A stretch of DNA of 64,000 nt from Hyphomonas sp. (GTDB lineage Bacteria; Pseudomonadota; Alphaproteobacteria; Caulobacterales; Hyphomonadaceae), in contig NZ_JAGYJH010000003.1 in the NCBI RefSeq assembly GCF_018402285.1, positions 806,001 to 870,000 on the forward strand. The letters are read 5' to 3'. Positions 1 through 9,100 of the stretch are shown here, piece after piece. The position numbers and the translations under genes were made by a program. How positions within the stretch are numbered: the stretch's first letter is position 1; each line of letters begins with the position of its first letter. Under the pieces are notes generated by a model. It saw nothing but the letters and a program-made list of their open reading frames with translations. It ran no database searches and was not told the origin of the DNA.

Positions 1-909
1 GGCGAATATACTCACAACGATGAGCGCGAGGACGGCCGCGACCAGCGAGAAAAACGGGATCAGGACGATCTGTCGAAGCAAGGCGCCGCCGGCATGCGCC
101 CGGTCTGTGCGCCCTGCCGCCGCCACCGATAGTAGCCAGCGCAGGTGAAGCACCCGGCCTATGCCGAGTTTCACCGGCCCACCGGTTCCTGCGGCCTCGT
201 CCAACGCGTCGGCCATGCGCTGCGTCATCACGAAATCACCGATCTTCCGCCGGCCGATCTGCAAATGATTGCGGCGCACTTCCGCCATCCGGAAGAGCCC
301 GCCACCTTCCATCACGACGCCGGACCCGATGCTGCCAATCTCGCCGCTATAGATGACGCCCCACGGCCGCGCGAGCAGAAAGCCTACCACCGGCGCTGCG
401 ATCCACATAAACAGGATTGTCCAGCCGAGCGCGGCGGAGCGCGGGTCTTTCTGGTTCAGTCCGAAAGCCGCTTCGATCTCGCGGTTCAGCGGCGCGCTCA
501 TCTTCTTGTTGCGCCAGCTATAGTCGATGACGAGGTCTTCGTATTTCTGACAAGTCTTGTCTGGCCCGCAAAGACGGGGCGGAAAGCCGAGTTGTGCGCG
601 GATGCGGGCTTTGGGCTGGTCGCTGAGCGCGTCGTAAAGCGCCTGTTCCTGCGGTGTGAACGTCATCGGCTTCGAGCGCTTGTTCGCTGCGCGGTAGATG
701 ATCGTGCTGAAGTAGGAGAAGGCCGCTTCCTGCCGGGCAGCAGCGTCGAGACGCGCATCGCCTTCGCCGGTGATCGGAAAAGCGGCCTCGATCTCCCCAG
801 TGGATGGAATGTCATTCAGATACGCCTGGGCCGCAGCAGGCGCCGCGATTGCCAGAAGCGCTCCGAGCGAAACGAACGCCGCTCTGACCCAGTGTGCGAA
901 TGCTCTCAT
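1..909 (-). CDS. Exported membrane protein of unknown function (3' end beyond window)
   Basis: An open frame of 303 codons runs from an ATG at 909 off the left edge, so the C-terminus is missing. The first ~28 residues form a Sec signal peptide with a hydrophobic core and an AAAQA cleavage region followed by YLND. A charged domain with two cysteines follows (LCGPDKTC, about residue 115), then a membrane helix near residues 160-185 (WTILFMWIAAPVVGFLLA) and a second one at the visible C-terminal end. A G-rich run before the ATG could serve as ribosome binding site. I do not recognise a family. A perfect inverted repeat lies 15 bp upstream of the start codon, so the gene is probably controlled by a repressor. 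Confidence 0.7.
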   Translation of the reverse strand, partial: MRAFAHWVRAAFVSLGALLAIAAPAAAQAYLNDIPSTGEIEAAFPITGEGDARLDAAARQEAAFSYFSTIIYRAANKRSKPMTFTPQEQALYDALSDQPKARIRAQLGFPPRLCGPDKTCQKYEDLVIDYSWRNKKMSAPLNREIEAAFGLNQKDPRSAALGWTILFMWIAAPVVGFLLARPWGVIYSGEIGSIGSGVVMEGGGLFRMAEVRRNHLQIGRRKIGDFVMTQRMADALDEAAGTGGPVKLGIGRVLHLRWLLSVAAAGRTDRAHAGGALLRQIVLIPFFSLVAAVLALIVVSIFA

Positions 910-923
910 GCTCGCCCCCATCC

Positions 924-943
924 GTGTTATTACAAAATAACAC
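924..943. promoter_or_regulatory. Perfect 8-bp inverted repeat, operator candidate
   Basis: GTGTTATT and AATAACAC are separated by ACAA, giving a 20-bp perfect palindromic site. It is AT-rich in a GC-rich region and ends 15 bp before the start codon of the minus-strand exported membrane protein. The shape fits a TetR- or MarR-type dimer site. No regulator gene is adjacent in the window. Confidence 0.45.
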
Positions 944-1034
944 CCAAAAGAGCAAAATTTCAACTTTGGACCAGGGCGCCGTCCTGCGCGCGCTCGAACT
1001 GGCTTGATTCTGGCCTGAATTCCGGCCCAATGCC

Positions 1035-1358
1035 TCAGCGTACTGAGCGGCGGGCCTTGTCGAACATGTCGGTGAGCGCCGCGCCCGGCCCGTTGGCCAC
1101 CTGATGATACCAGTCCGGCATCGCCTGCAGCACACCGGCCGTGTCGGCCCAGCGGCGTATATTTGCGTCGGCCGTCAGCTGGAAAGCCTGGCGCATGTAG
1201 TTTTCATCCGCCGCGTCAAACCCGTCCGCGAGGGTGATGGAAGAAAAGCTGATCATGCTTTTCTGCATAGACAATAATGTGTCGAGCGATGCGGAAGTGA
1301 GCGCCAGAGAGGCGCGCCAGGGCGCCAGCCACAAGTCAAACATCTGTTTTGTATCCAT
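1035..1358 (-). CDS. Small phasin-like protein (tentative)
   Basis: The 107-residue product (MDTKQMFDLWLAPWRASLAL...) is small, probably all-helical, has no signal peptide and carries several Trp residues. Start 1358 is chosen because AAGGAC lies just upstream; the frame stays open further upstream but that stretch is not protein-like. Length, amphipathic character and the N-terminal FDLWLAPWR segment recall small alphaproteobacterial phasin or phasin-like proteins that coat polyhydroxyalkanoate granules, but no diagnostic motif is visible. An inverted repeat TTGTGC-N3-GCACAA lies 28 bp before the start and resembles the TGC/GCA-rich sites bound by PhaR. The family assignment is inference; it could be an unrelated helical protein. 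Confidence 0.55.
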   Translation of the reverse strand: MDTKQMFDLWLAPWRASLALTSASLDTLLSMQKSMISFSSITLADGFDAADENYMRQAFQLTADANIRRWADTAGVLQAMPDWYHQVANGPGAALTDMFDKARRSVR

Positions 1359-1386
1359 CAGCTTTGTCCTTTTGTGTACGCCGCTA

Positions 1387-1401
1387 TTGTGCGCTGCACA
1401 A
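1387..1401. promoter_or_regulatory. Inverted repeat TTGTGC-N3-GCACAA, PhaR-like site candidate
   Basis: A perfect 6-bp palindrome with a 3-bp spacer lies between the divergent small phasin-like gene and murI. PhaR repressors of alphaproteobacterial PHA genes bind TGC-rich palindromes of this general form; the match is by eye. Confidence 0.35.
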
Positions 1402-1469
1402 CAAAACTCATGCCAAAAGCCTGATTCCGCCCCGTTTTCGCCGCGCGGGAATGGGCTTAACTGGTCTCC

Positions 1470-2342
1470 ATGATGCCGGATGCGCCCTATCCCTTTGAGC
1501 CATCGCCTGCAAAAGGGCGGATCCTGGTCTTCGATTCCGGCGTTGGCGGGCTCACCGTGGCCAGTGAAATCCGCGCGCTGGGTCCCCGCCTGTCGGTTCA
1601 TTATGCCGCCGATACCGGCTTTTTCCCGTATGGGGACAAATCAGACGACGCCCTGCGCGCCCGCCTGCCTGCCGTCGCCAGGGCCCTGACGGACGCCGTG
1701 AAGCCGGACGTCTTCGTCATCGCCTGCAACACGGCCAGCACCCTGGCCCTCACTGAAGTACGCGCCGTGCTGGGCATTCCCGTCGTCGGCACGGTGCCCG
1801 CCATCAAGCCGGCAGCCAGGCTTACCGAAACCGGCACCATCGGCCTCCTCGCCACGCCCGGCACGATCGGGCGCGCCTACACGGCCCGCCTGATTGAGGC
1901 GTTTGCCAGGGACAAACAGGTCATCCTCCATGGCAGTCTGGAACTCGTGAAACTCGCCGAGGCGCATGCGCGCGGCGAAGATGTACCGCCAGAAGCGTTT
2001 GCGGACGCGCAGGCCCCGCTCTTCAAGGCGCCCGGCGGCGAGCGGATTGATACCATCGTGCTTGCCTGCACGCATTTCCCGCTGGTGCGCGGCCAGCTGA
2101 TCGCGACGGCGCCTCATGCCGTCAGCTATATCGATTCCGGCGCGGCCATTGCCCGCCAGACGATCCGTGTGCTGCCTGAAAGAAACGGATCAGGCGGACA
2201 GGGAGGCACAGCCTGCCTCACAAGTCCGCCTGAAGGAGAAGAGGGGATTGCCCGCGTCCTGAGACGCTACGGCTTCCCCGACATTCAATTCGTGGCCATT
2301 GAGCCGATCGAGATGACTTCGGCGCCTTCGGCCGAGCTGTAG
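1470..2342 (+). CDS. murI: Glutamate racemase
   Basis: Interconverts L- and D-glutamate for peptidoglycan stem-peptide synthesis in the cytoplasm. The 290-residue protein carries the family motifs in order: FDSGVGG (residues 21-27), the first catalytic cysteine in ACNTAS (C86) and the second in LACTHFP (C200). The start is one of two adjacent ATGs (1470, 1473); the Shine-Dalgarno is weak. Residues ~241-255 are an extra Gly/Pro/Glu-rich segment encoded by a 44-bp nested palindrome (2190-2233). It sits in a variable surface stretch after the YIDSGAAIA motif, and the frame continues normally after it. The 3' end overlaps the 3' end of the convergent ornithine decarboxylase gene by 58 bp. Confidence 0.95.
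   Translation: MMPDAPYPFEPSPAKGRILVFDSGVGGLTVASEIRALGPRLSVHYAADTGFFPYGDKSDDALRARLPAVARALTDAVKPDVFVIACNTASTLALTEVRAVLGIPVVGTVPAIKPAARLTETGTIGLLATPGTIGRAYTARLIEAFARDKQVILHGSLELVKLAEAHARGEDVPPEAFADAQAPLFKAPGGERIDTIVLACTHFPLVRGQLIATAPHAVSYIDSGAAIARQTIRVLPERNGSGGQGGTACLTSPPEGEEGIARVLRRYGFPDIQFVAIEPIEMTSAPSAEL
2190..2233. repeat. 44-bp nested palindrome inserted in frame in murI
   Basis: Outer arms TCAGGCGGAC (2190-2199) and GTCCGCCTGA (2224-2233) are perfectly complementary, as are inner arms GAGGCA (2203-2208) and TGCCTC (2214-2219). The element encodes about 15 residues in the murI frame. It resembles the palindromic coding-region repeats known from Rickettsia (RPE) in style, not in sequence. 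No second copy of this element was found in the window by eye. Confidence 0.65.
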
Positions 2343-3481
2343 AGGGACGGCCAGGGGCTGTCCTTGACCACCGCAACGTCGGACTCGCCAAACCCGTTGA
2401 AACGGGTGGCCATCGAGCGGCCATAGGCACCGATATTGCCGATCTCGATATAGTCGCCCTCGGTCAGGCCGGCGGGCAGCCAGACCTTGCCCGGAAGCAT
2501 GTCCGCCGAATCGCAGGTCGGTCCGTAGACGGTGTATTCCACCATCCGGCCGAGCTTGCGTCCGTCGCCCGAGATCGCGCGCATCGGGAACACCCAGTTC
2601 TCGTGCACGGCGTCATAGAGCGCGCCATAGGAGCCTTCGTTGATGTAGAGCGCATTGCCCTTCACCAGATCGACGCCCACCAGCAGGCTTTCGGCTTCCG
2701 CCACCAGCGCGCGGCCCGGCTCGCACCAAAGGTCAGCGTTTTCCAGAACGAACATGTTCTCGAACGAACGCATCACCATGGCAACATAGTCGTCCATCGC
2801 GGGTGGGTTTTTGTCCGCATAGATCGCCGGGAAGCCGCCGCCGACATCCACGATGTCCACGGTTACACCGGCGTCGATGATGACCCGGCTGGCGTCGGCC
2901 ATGGCCTGCGCCCAGGCAGAAGGTTTCATCGCCTGGCTGCCGACATGGAACGACACGCCGAGCTCGTCGGCATAACGCCGCGCAATGCTGAGGATTTCAG
3001 CAGCTTCCGCGGCATCCGCGCCGAACTTGCCCGACAGGGGCAGGGCCGAGCCTTCGTTGGACACAGCAATGCGCACGAGGATCGTCAGATCCTTGGCATA
3101 GCCGGTCGCCTCGAGGATCTTGTTCAGCTCCACCAGCGAGTCGGTGACGAAGATGCGTACGCCGTGCAGCTTGTAGGCCCGCTCGATCGCCTTGCGCGGC
3201 TTGACCGGGTGAAGGAAAGCAATGCGGGCTTCGGGGAAGCGGCCGCGGATCAGCTCGATTTCCGTTTCGGAAGCGGCGTCGAAGCTGCGGATGCCACCTT
3301 CCCACAGCGCGTCAAGGACGTGCGGGGCAGGGTTCACCTTCACGGCATAGAATGCCTGGGCCGGGAATTTATCCACGAACCAGTTGGCGGCCGCCGTCAC
3401 GCGCTCCGGACGGAAGCAATAGGTCGGCAGCTCGGGCTGTTGCTCGCGCGCAATATGATACGGGGTCGCGTAAGTGTGCAT
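2285..3481 (-). CDS. odc: PLP-dependent ornithine/lysine decarboxylase (fold III)
   Basis: Decarboxylates ornithine (probably also lysine) to putrescine or cadaverine, the entry to polyamine synthesis. The 398-residue protein has the alanine-racemase-type barrel: FYAVKVNP with the PLP lysine near residue 48, FHVGSQ, VDVGGGFP, WCEPGRALV, and YGPTCDSAD carrying the active-site cysteine shared across subunits. Length fits the bacterial eukaryote-like ODC family. Start 3481 is supported by GGAGG 8 nt upstream; the frame is open further upstream but that DNA is the leader. The 5' region looks like the alphaproteobacterial speF leader RNA, implying post-transcriptional control. The C-terminus overlaps murI convergently. 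Confidence 0.93.
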   Translation of the reverse strand: MHTYATPYHIAREQQPELPTYCFRPERVTAAANWFVDKFPAQAFYAVKVNPAPHVLDALWEGGIRSFDAASETEIELIRGRFPEARIAFLHPVKPRKAIERAYKLHGVRIFVTDSLVELNKILEATGYAKDLTILVRIAVSNEGSALPLSGKFGADAAEAAEILSIARRYADELGVSFHVGSQAMKPSAWAQAMADASRVIIDAGVTVDIVDVGGGFPAIYADKNPPAMDDYVAMVMRSFENMFVLENADLWCEPGRALVAEAESLLVGVDLVKGNALYINEGSYGALYDAVHENWVFPMRAISGDGRKLGRMVEYTVYGPTCDSADMLPGKVWLPAGLTEGDYIEIGNIGAYGRSMATRFNGFGESDVAVVKDSPWPSLYSSAEGAEVISIGSMATN

Positions 3482-3600
3482 GACACCTAACCTCCAAAGG
3501 GCTTCAAACCAGCTTTGGGCGTTAGTACAGGGGGCCCCCCTTATCGGGTTAGCCCAGATGTCCGCCACATCGAATTTCAGGGGCCGAAATAGTGCACAAC
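3482..3600 (-). promoter_or_regulatory. Candidate speF-type leader RNA of the ornithine decarboxylase gene
   Basis: The ~120 nt upstream of the decarboxylase can fold into several hairpins, including a G6/C5 stem around 3530-3541. A stem CCAAAG/CTTTGG ends directly against the GGAGG ribosome binding site. A conserved-looking block lies near 3560-3595 (minus strand TTTCGGCCCCTGAAATTCG). The speF RNA motif (Rfam RF00518) is described from 5' UTRs of alphaproteobacterial ornithine decarboxylase genes, so position and style agree. I could not run a covariance model, so the family call is tentative; the SD-adjacent hairpin is seen directly. Confidence 0.5.
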
Positions 3601-3751
3601 GCCCGGGCATGCAAGAGAAAATTTCGCCCGTTACATAGTCGTGTCACAAAAGGGTAACGCAACGGCGCCAGATAGCCCTTGCAAACTTGGTAAAATGGAT
3701 ATGCACAAACCGCGTCTCCGGCGGCGTGCGAGCCATTTCCGGAGGTCTTCG

Positions 3752-4849
3752 ATGTCTGTCCGTCTCTCCTGTTTTCTGGGCGCTGGTGTCCTGATCCTGG
3801 CCGCTTGTGGCCAAAGCGATCTCAAACAGCTCGACACCGGAGAGCCTGGCATCAAGCCGGTACCTGCCATCGCCCGCAACCAGAAGGTCAAGATCGTGGG
3901 GTCTTCCACCGTTGCGCCGTTCTCGCGCACGGTTGCCGAGCGGTTCGGCGCGGTCAGCGGGTTTCCAACCCCCATCGTCGAGACGACCGGAACGGGCGGC
4001 GGCTTCAAGGCCTTCTGCGAAGGCGTCGGGCCGGTCTCGCCCTCCATCATCAACGCTTCCCGCCCGATGAAAGCGTCCGAGCGCGAGCTCTGCGCCAGAG
4101 CCGGTGTAACCGACATCACCGAAGTGGCGCTTGGCTATGACGGCATCGTCGTGGCCAATTCGAAAGCCGGCGCGGATTTCGACGTCACCAAGGAGCAGCT
4201 CTATCTCGCCCTCGCCAAGGAAATCCCGGACGGGAAGGGTGGCTTCATGCCCAACCCGCACAAGAACTGGCAGGATGTTTCCCCGGATCTGCCCAGCGGC
4301 CCGATTGTCGTCCTTGGTCCCCCGCCCACCTCGGGGACGCGGGACGCGTTCGTCGAACTCGGCATGGAAAAGGGCGCTGAGGCCATTCCCCAGCTCAGGG
4401 ACCTGAAAGCCGCCGATGAAGCCGCCTTCAAGGAGCGGGCCCATACGGTGCGCACCGATGGCGTCTGGGTCGATTTCGGCGAGAATGATTCGGCCATCGT
4501 CCAGTCTTTGGTCAAATCCCCCGAAGCGATCGGCGTCCTCGGCTTTTCCTTCCTCGAGCAGAACGGTGACCGGGTGAAGGGCGCGCGCCTCGCCGGCGTC
4601 GAGGCAAACTTCGACAATATCGTTGCCGGCGAATACGGCCTCGCGCGCATCATGTTCTTTTATGTGAAAGACCAGAACCTGCCGCTGGTCGAGGGCCTTG
4701 CAGAATTTGTCTCCGCTTCGGTTGACGAAGGCGCGGCCGGTCATGACGGTTATCTCATCGAGAAAGGCCTCATCCCGCTGGATCAGGAGGACCTGAAAAA
4801 GCAGCAGGCTCTTGCCGAGCAGCTCGAGCTTAAGGTCCGCGCCTACTGA
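3752..4849 (+). CDS. pstS: Phosphate ABC transporter substrate-binding lipoprotein (PstS type)
   Basis: Periplasmic phosphate receptor feeding a PstCAB importer. The 365-residue protein starts MSVRLSCFLGAGVLILAAC, a lipoprotein signal with lipobox LAAC. The PBP-like domain has the phosphate-binding stretches VGSSTVAPFS near the N-terminus, TGTGGGFKAFC, and PPPTSGTRDAF in the second lobe. Start 3752 is chosen because GGAGG lies 6 nt upstream and it places the lipobox correctly; an upstream in-frame ATG at 3695 would bury the signal peptide. It stands alone: no permease, ATPase or PhoU gene lies next to it. The convergent neighbour is a GT4 glycosyltransferase 10 bp away. Confidence 0.88.
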   Translation: MSVRLSCFLGAGVLILAACGQSDLKQLDTGEPGIKPVPAIARNQKVKIVGSSTVAPFSRTVAERFGAVSGFPTPIVETTGTGGGFKAFCEGVGPVSPSIINASRPMKASERELCARAGVTDITEVALGYDGIVVANSKAGADFDVTKEQLYLALAKEIPDGKGGFMPNPHKNWQDVSPDLPSGPIVVLGPPPTSGTRDAFVELGMEKGAEAIPQLRDLKAADEAAFKERAHTVRTDGVWVDFGENDSAIVQSLVKSPEAIGVLGFSFLEQNGDRVKGARLAGVEANFDNIVAGEYGLARIMFFYVKDQNLPLVEGLAEFVSASVDEGAAGHDGYLIEKGLIPLDQEDLKKQQALAEQLELKVRAY

Positions 4850-4859
4850 GGCTCAGGAC

Positions 4860-5966
4860 CTAGAAGCCTGGCCCTGCCGGCGGCCGGCGGCGGCGAATCC
4901 GGATCTTCTGCCAGAATCGTTTGCGCTCAGGCGCGGGCAGGGGCTGCAGGTTCTCGATGAACGCCTCGGCGCAGGCCCGCCAGCTATAGGTCTCGGCATA
5001 GGCCCGGCATGTCTCGCGGCTCAGCGCGAGGCAATCTATCGCCCCCTGGCGCAGGTCCCCGTCCACCGGCGTGACTGTCCCGGCGCCCGATCCCGGGATG
5101 ACGTCGCGCGGCCCCGTCGCATCATAAGCCGCCACAGGCGTTCCCGTCGCCATCGCCTCCAGTACAACCAGCCCGAACGTATCGGTCAGGCTGGGGAACA
5201 CGAACACATCGGCGCTTGCATAATGCGTGGCGAGGTCTTCGCCAAACTTGGCGCCCAGGAACACGACGTCCTTGTACTTGCGCTTGAGCTCTTCCAGCTG
5301 TGGCCCGTCACCGACGATCACCTTGGTGCCCGGCAGGTCGAGCCCGACAAAGGCCTCGATGTTCTTTTCCACCGCCACCCGGCCGACATTCAGGAAGATC
5401 GGCCGCTTCATCCCGGCGAACGGGTCGCCTGGCTGGCCCTCCTCGATCCGACGCTGCGGATTGAACATTTCGGTGTCCACTCCGCGGCTCCAGGAGACGA
5501 GGTTGATGAAGCGCTGCTGGCGCAGCTCGTCGAGCAGGGACGGGGTCGCCACCATCACCTTGCCCGAATATTTGTGGAACCAGCGCACGAAGGAATAGCC
5601 CCACGCCACCGGCACCGGCAGGCGCGCCGACACATATTCGGGAAACCGCGTATGGTAAGCTGTGGAGAAGGGGTGTTTCTCGGTCAGGCAGACGGCGCGG
5701 CCGGCCATGCCGAGCGTCCCTTCAGTGGCAATATGCACCGCATCAGGCTCAAACTCGTCAAACCGCTCGCGGATCCTGCGGCGCGCAAACAGCGCCAGCT
5801 TGATCTCCGGATAGGTCGGCAGGGGCATGGTCATGAAACCATCCCCCGGATGCACGATCTCCCAGACATGGCCCATGGCCTCTGTCTCGGCGATAACGCG
5901 CTTCATCGTACGTACGACGCCATTGACCTGAGGGTCCCAGGCGTCGGTGACGAGCATGATGCGCAT
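4860..5966 (-). CDS. GT4 family glycosyltransferase
   Basis: A 368-residue retaining glycosyltransferase with the GT-B fold. The N-terminal domain has VNGVVRTMK and AYHTRFPEYVSARLPVP; the C-terminal nucleotide-sugar site has FLNVGRVAVEKNI, VGDGPQLEEL, and the EX7E motif in FPSLTDTFGLVVLEAMATGTPVA. Overall layout matches diacylglycerol glycosyltransferases and GDP-mannose-dependent mannosyltransferases (SqdX/MgtA-like). Start 5966 (MRIMLVTDAW) follows GGAGCC. A role in making phosphorus-free glycolipids would fit its phosphate-receptor neighbour but is inference. The basic C-terminal tail (KIRIRRRRPP) may bind membrane phospholipid. Confidence 0.82.
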   Translation of the reverse strand: MRIMLVTDAWDPQVNGVVRTMKRVIAETEAMGHVWEIVHPGDGFMTMPLPTYPEIKLALFARRRIRERFDEFEPDAVHIATEGTLGMAGRAVCLTEKHPFSTAYHTRFPEYVSARLPVPVAWGYSFVRWFHKYSGKVMVATPSLLDELRQQRFINLVSWSRGVDTEMFNPQRRIEEGQPGDPFAGMKRPIFLNVGRVAVEKNIEAFVGLDLPGTKVIVGDGPQLEELKRKYKDVVFLGAKFGEDLATHYASADVFVFPSLTDTFGLVVLEAMATGTPVAAYDATGPRDVIPGSGAGTVTPVDGDLRQGAIDCLALSRETCRAYAETYSWRACAEAFIENLQPLPAPERKRFWQKIRIRRRRPPAGPGF

Positions 5967-6156
5967 GCCGGCTCCATAAATTTCAGCCCCCCATGGGCCT
6001 TGGCGGCGCAATCTGGCGGGCTTGGCGCGGGGCGTAAAGGGGTTCACTGCGCCGCAGCCTTGTTTTGAGGCGCTCCCCTCATGGGGGTATTCTTGTGCGC
6101 AGGCTAAGGTATAAGCGGCAGATTATTGCCCCGGCCCTGCCAGACGGACCCATCCC

Positions 6157-9100
6157 ATGCCCGATACCGCTCTACACACCGCTCTCGATTGGGACGCGCT
6201 CGACGCCCTGAAATTCGCTGACGAGGAAGCCCTCCTCGAGGGCCTGCTCAAGGAGGGGGTGCTGCCCCAGCCGATCCGCGAAGGCGCCGTGCGGCGGGGC
6301 CGGGAACTGGTGATGAGCGCCCGCGCCAGGGGCCGCCGCAAGGGCATGATGGAAAGCTTCCTTGAGGAGTTCGGCCTCACCAATTCTGAAGGCCTCGCCC
6401 TGATGTGCCTGGCCGAAGCCCTGTTGCGCGTGCCTGACACCGAGACCAAGGACGACCTCATCGCCGAAAAGATCCGCTCCGGCGACTGGGGCGCCCATAA
6501 GGGCCAGTCCGACAGCTGGCTGGTCAACGCCTCCACCTGGGGCCTGATGCTCACCGGGCGCGTCATCGGCGCGCCGGAAAACGCCCACAAGGGCGCTGGC
6601 AATTTCGTTTCCGGCCTCGTGCGCCAGAGCGGCGAGCCGGTCATCCGCGCGGCCATGATGCAGGCGATGCGCATCATGGGGGAACAGTTCGTCCTTGGGC
6701 GGACGGTTTCCGAAGCCCTCAAGCGTGGCCGCCGCATGGTCAAATCCGGCGACGCGGCGCATTTCAGCTTCGACATGCTCGGCGAAGGCGCCCGCACCTC
6801 GGCCGACGCCGACCGCTACGACAAGGCCTATCATGATGCGATCGCCGCCGTCGCCGCCGACAAGGATCCCGCCCTGCCGCCGGAAAAGGCCAATGGCGTA
6901 TCTGTCAAGCTCTCCGCCCTCCATCCGCGCTATCTCGCCGTCAAGGAAGCGCGCGTCATGGCGGAAATGTATCCCCGCGTGCTGGCCCTGTGTGAGGCCG
7001 CCGCGAAAGCCAATATTGGCCTCTGCCTGGATGCCGAGGAAGCCCACCGCCTGGTCATCAGTCTCAAGATCTTCGAGCGTCTTGCCCGCGAGCCCTCGCT
7101 GAAAGACTGGACCGGCCTTGGCCTCGCCGTGCAGGCTTACCAGAAACGCGCCCGCGCGGTGATCGACCGCCTCGCTATTCTGGCAAAGGAAACAAATCGC
7201 CGCTTCATGGTCCGCCTGGTGAAGGGTGCCTATTGGGACAGCGAGATCAAGAATGCCCAGGTCGAAGGCTTCTCCAATTTCCCGGTCTTCACCACCAAGC
7301 AGGGTACGGACGTTCACTATCTTGCCTGCGCCAAGGCAATGCTGGCAGCTTCCCCGGCCATCTATCCGGCCTTTGCCACCCATAATGCCCACAGCCTGGC
7401 TGCGGTCGACCTGCTTGCCGCTTCAGCCGGCGTCACGAACTTCGAATTCCAGCGCCTCCACGGAATGGGCGAGCCGCTCTACGAAGCCGCCGACGCCGGA
7501 AACCGCGTCCGCGTCTACGCCCCTGTCGGCGCCCATGAAGACCTCTTGCCCTACCTCGTCCGCCGGCTGCTCGAGAACGGCGCGAACACCAGTTTCGTTC
7601 ATTCCTTCCTTGATCCGGATGTGCCTGCCGAACAGGTTGTGGCCGACCCCATCGCCAAGGTGGAGGCGGGCCCGCGCCGCCACGCGCGTATTCCCACGCC
7701 CCCACGCCTCTATGGCGCCGGCCGGCGCAACTCTGCCGGCCATGACCTCAGCCAGCTTGGTGTGCGTGGCCAGTTCGCCGCGGCGCTGAAAATGCTCGAT
7801 GACGGCCCGGCCTTTGCCGCTGGCCCCATCGTGTCGGGCAAGGCGGAAACCGGCGGTGGCGAACTCGTCCTCATGCCCGCTGACACCGGCCGCGCGCTCG
7901 GCGCGGTGAAAGAGGCGGATGCTGGCGCCCTTGACCGCGCGCTGGACGCCGCGACAAAATTCCAGCCGGAATGGGACAACCTCGGCGGCCCGAGGCGCGC
8001 CGAATATCTCCACGCCATGGCCGATGCGATGGAGGCCCAGGCTGCCCGGCTCATCGCTCTCATGGCACGCGAGGCCGGCAAGACGCTTCCCGATGGTATC
8101 GCCGAAGTGCGCGAAGCGGTCGACTTCTGCCGCTACTATGCTCAGCAGGCAGAGCAGGACTTTGCCGGTCCTGTGCGCCTTCCGGGTCCCACGGGCGAGA
8201 CCAACCATCTCTCCCTGCATGGGCGCGGCGTCTTTTGCTGCATCAGCCCCTGGAACTTCCCGCTCGCCATCTTCACCGGCCAGATCGCGGCGGCCCTGGC
8301 GGCGGGCAACACCGTCATTGCCAAACCCGCCGAGCAGACTGCGCTGACGGCATTTGAGGCCGTGCGCCTCTTCCACAAGGCGGGCCTGCCGGGTGACGCG
8401 CTTCACCTCCTGCCGGGCAGGGGGGAGACGGTCGGCGCCGCCCTCACCGCTGACCTGCGTGTCTCCGGCGTCTGCTTCACGGGGGGCACGTCCACCGCCC
8501 GCCTGATCAACCGCGCCCTTGCCGGGCGCGACGGTCCGATCATCCCGCTGATCGCGGAGACCGGCGGCCTCAACGGTCTCTTCGTCGACACAACGGCGCT
8601 CAGGGAACAGGTGATCGACGACATGATCCTCTCCGCCTTCGGTTCTGCCGGCCAGCGCTGCTCGGCGCTGCGCATCGCCTTCCTGCCGAACGCAACGGCC
8701 GACCATCTCATCGAAGGCCTCATCGGCGCCATGAACGAGCTTGCGCTCGGCGATCCTTCCCTGCCGCAGACCGATACCGGGCCGGTGATCGACGCCGACG
8801 CCCGCGCGTCGCTCGAAGCGCACATGGAGCGCATGCACCGCGAAGCCAAAGTCCTGCACCAGCTGGACGCCGGAAGGACTGGCGAAGAGGGCTATGGCTT
8901 CGGCCCGGCGCTCGTTGAGCTCTCCTCGCTTGATCAGATCAATGAGGAAACCTTCGGGCCCGTCCTGCATGTGCTGCGCTATGATCCTGACAATGTCGCC
9001 GCCGTCGGCGGCGCCCTCAAGGCGAAAGGCTACGGCCTCACCCTCGGCGTCCATTCGCGTCTTGAAAGCTTCCACAACGCCGTCAAGGCGGCGTGCCCTG

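Noticed and set aside
145..1104. Long plus-strand open frame of 319 codons
   Set aside because: It lies opposite the exported membrane protein, whose signal peptide and membrane helices are coherent; the plus-strand product is Arg/His-rich and resembles no protein.
3580..3594. 15-bp identity between the decarboxylase leader and the 5' end of the tmRNA coding piece (GGGGCCGAAATAGTG)
   Set aside because: A few shared 15-mers are expected by chance in 64 kb, and the matches lie in opposite functional orientation.
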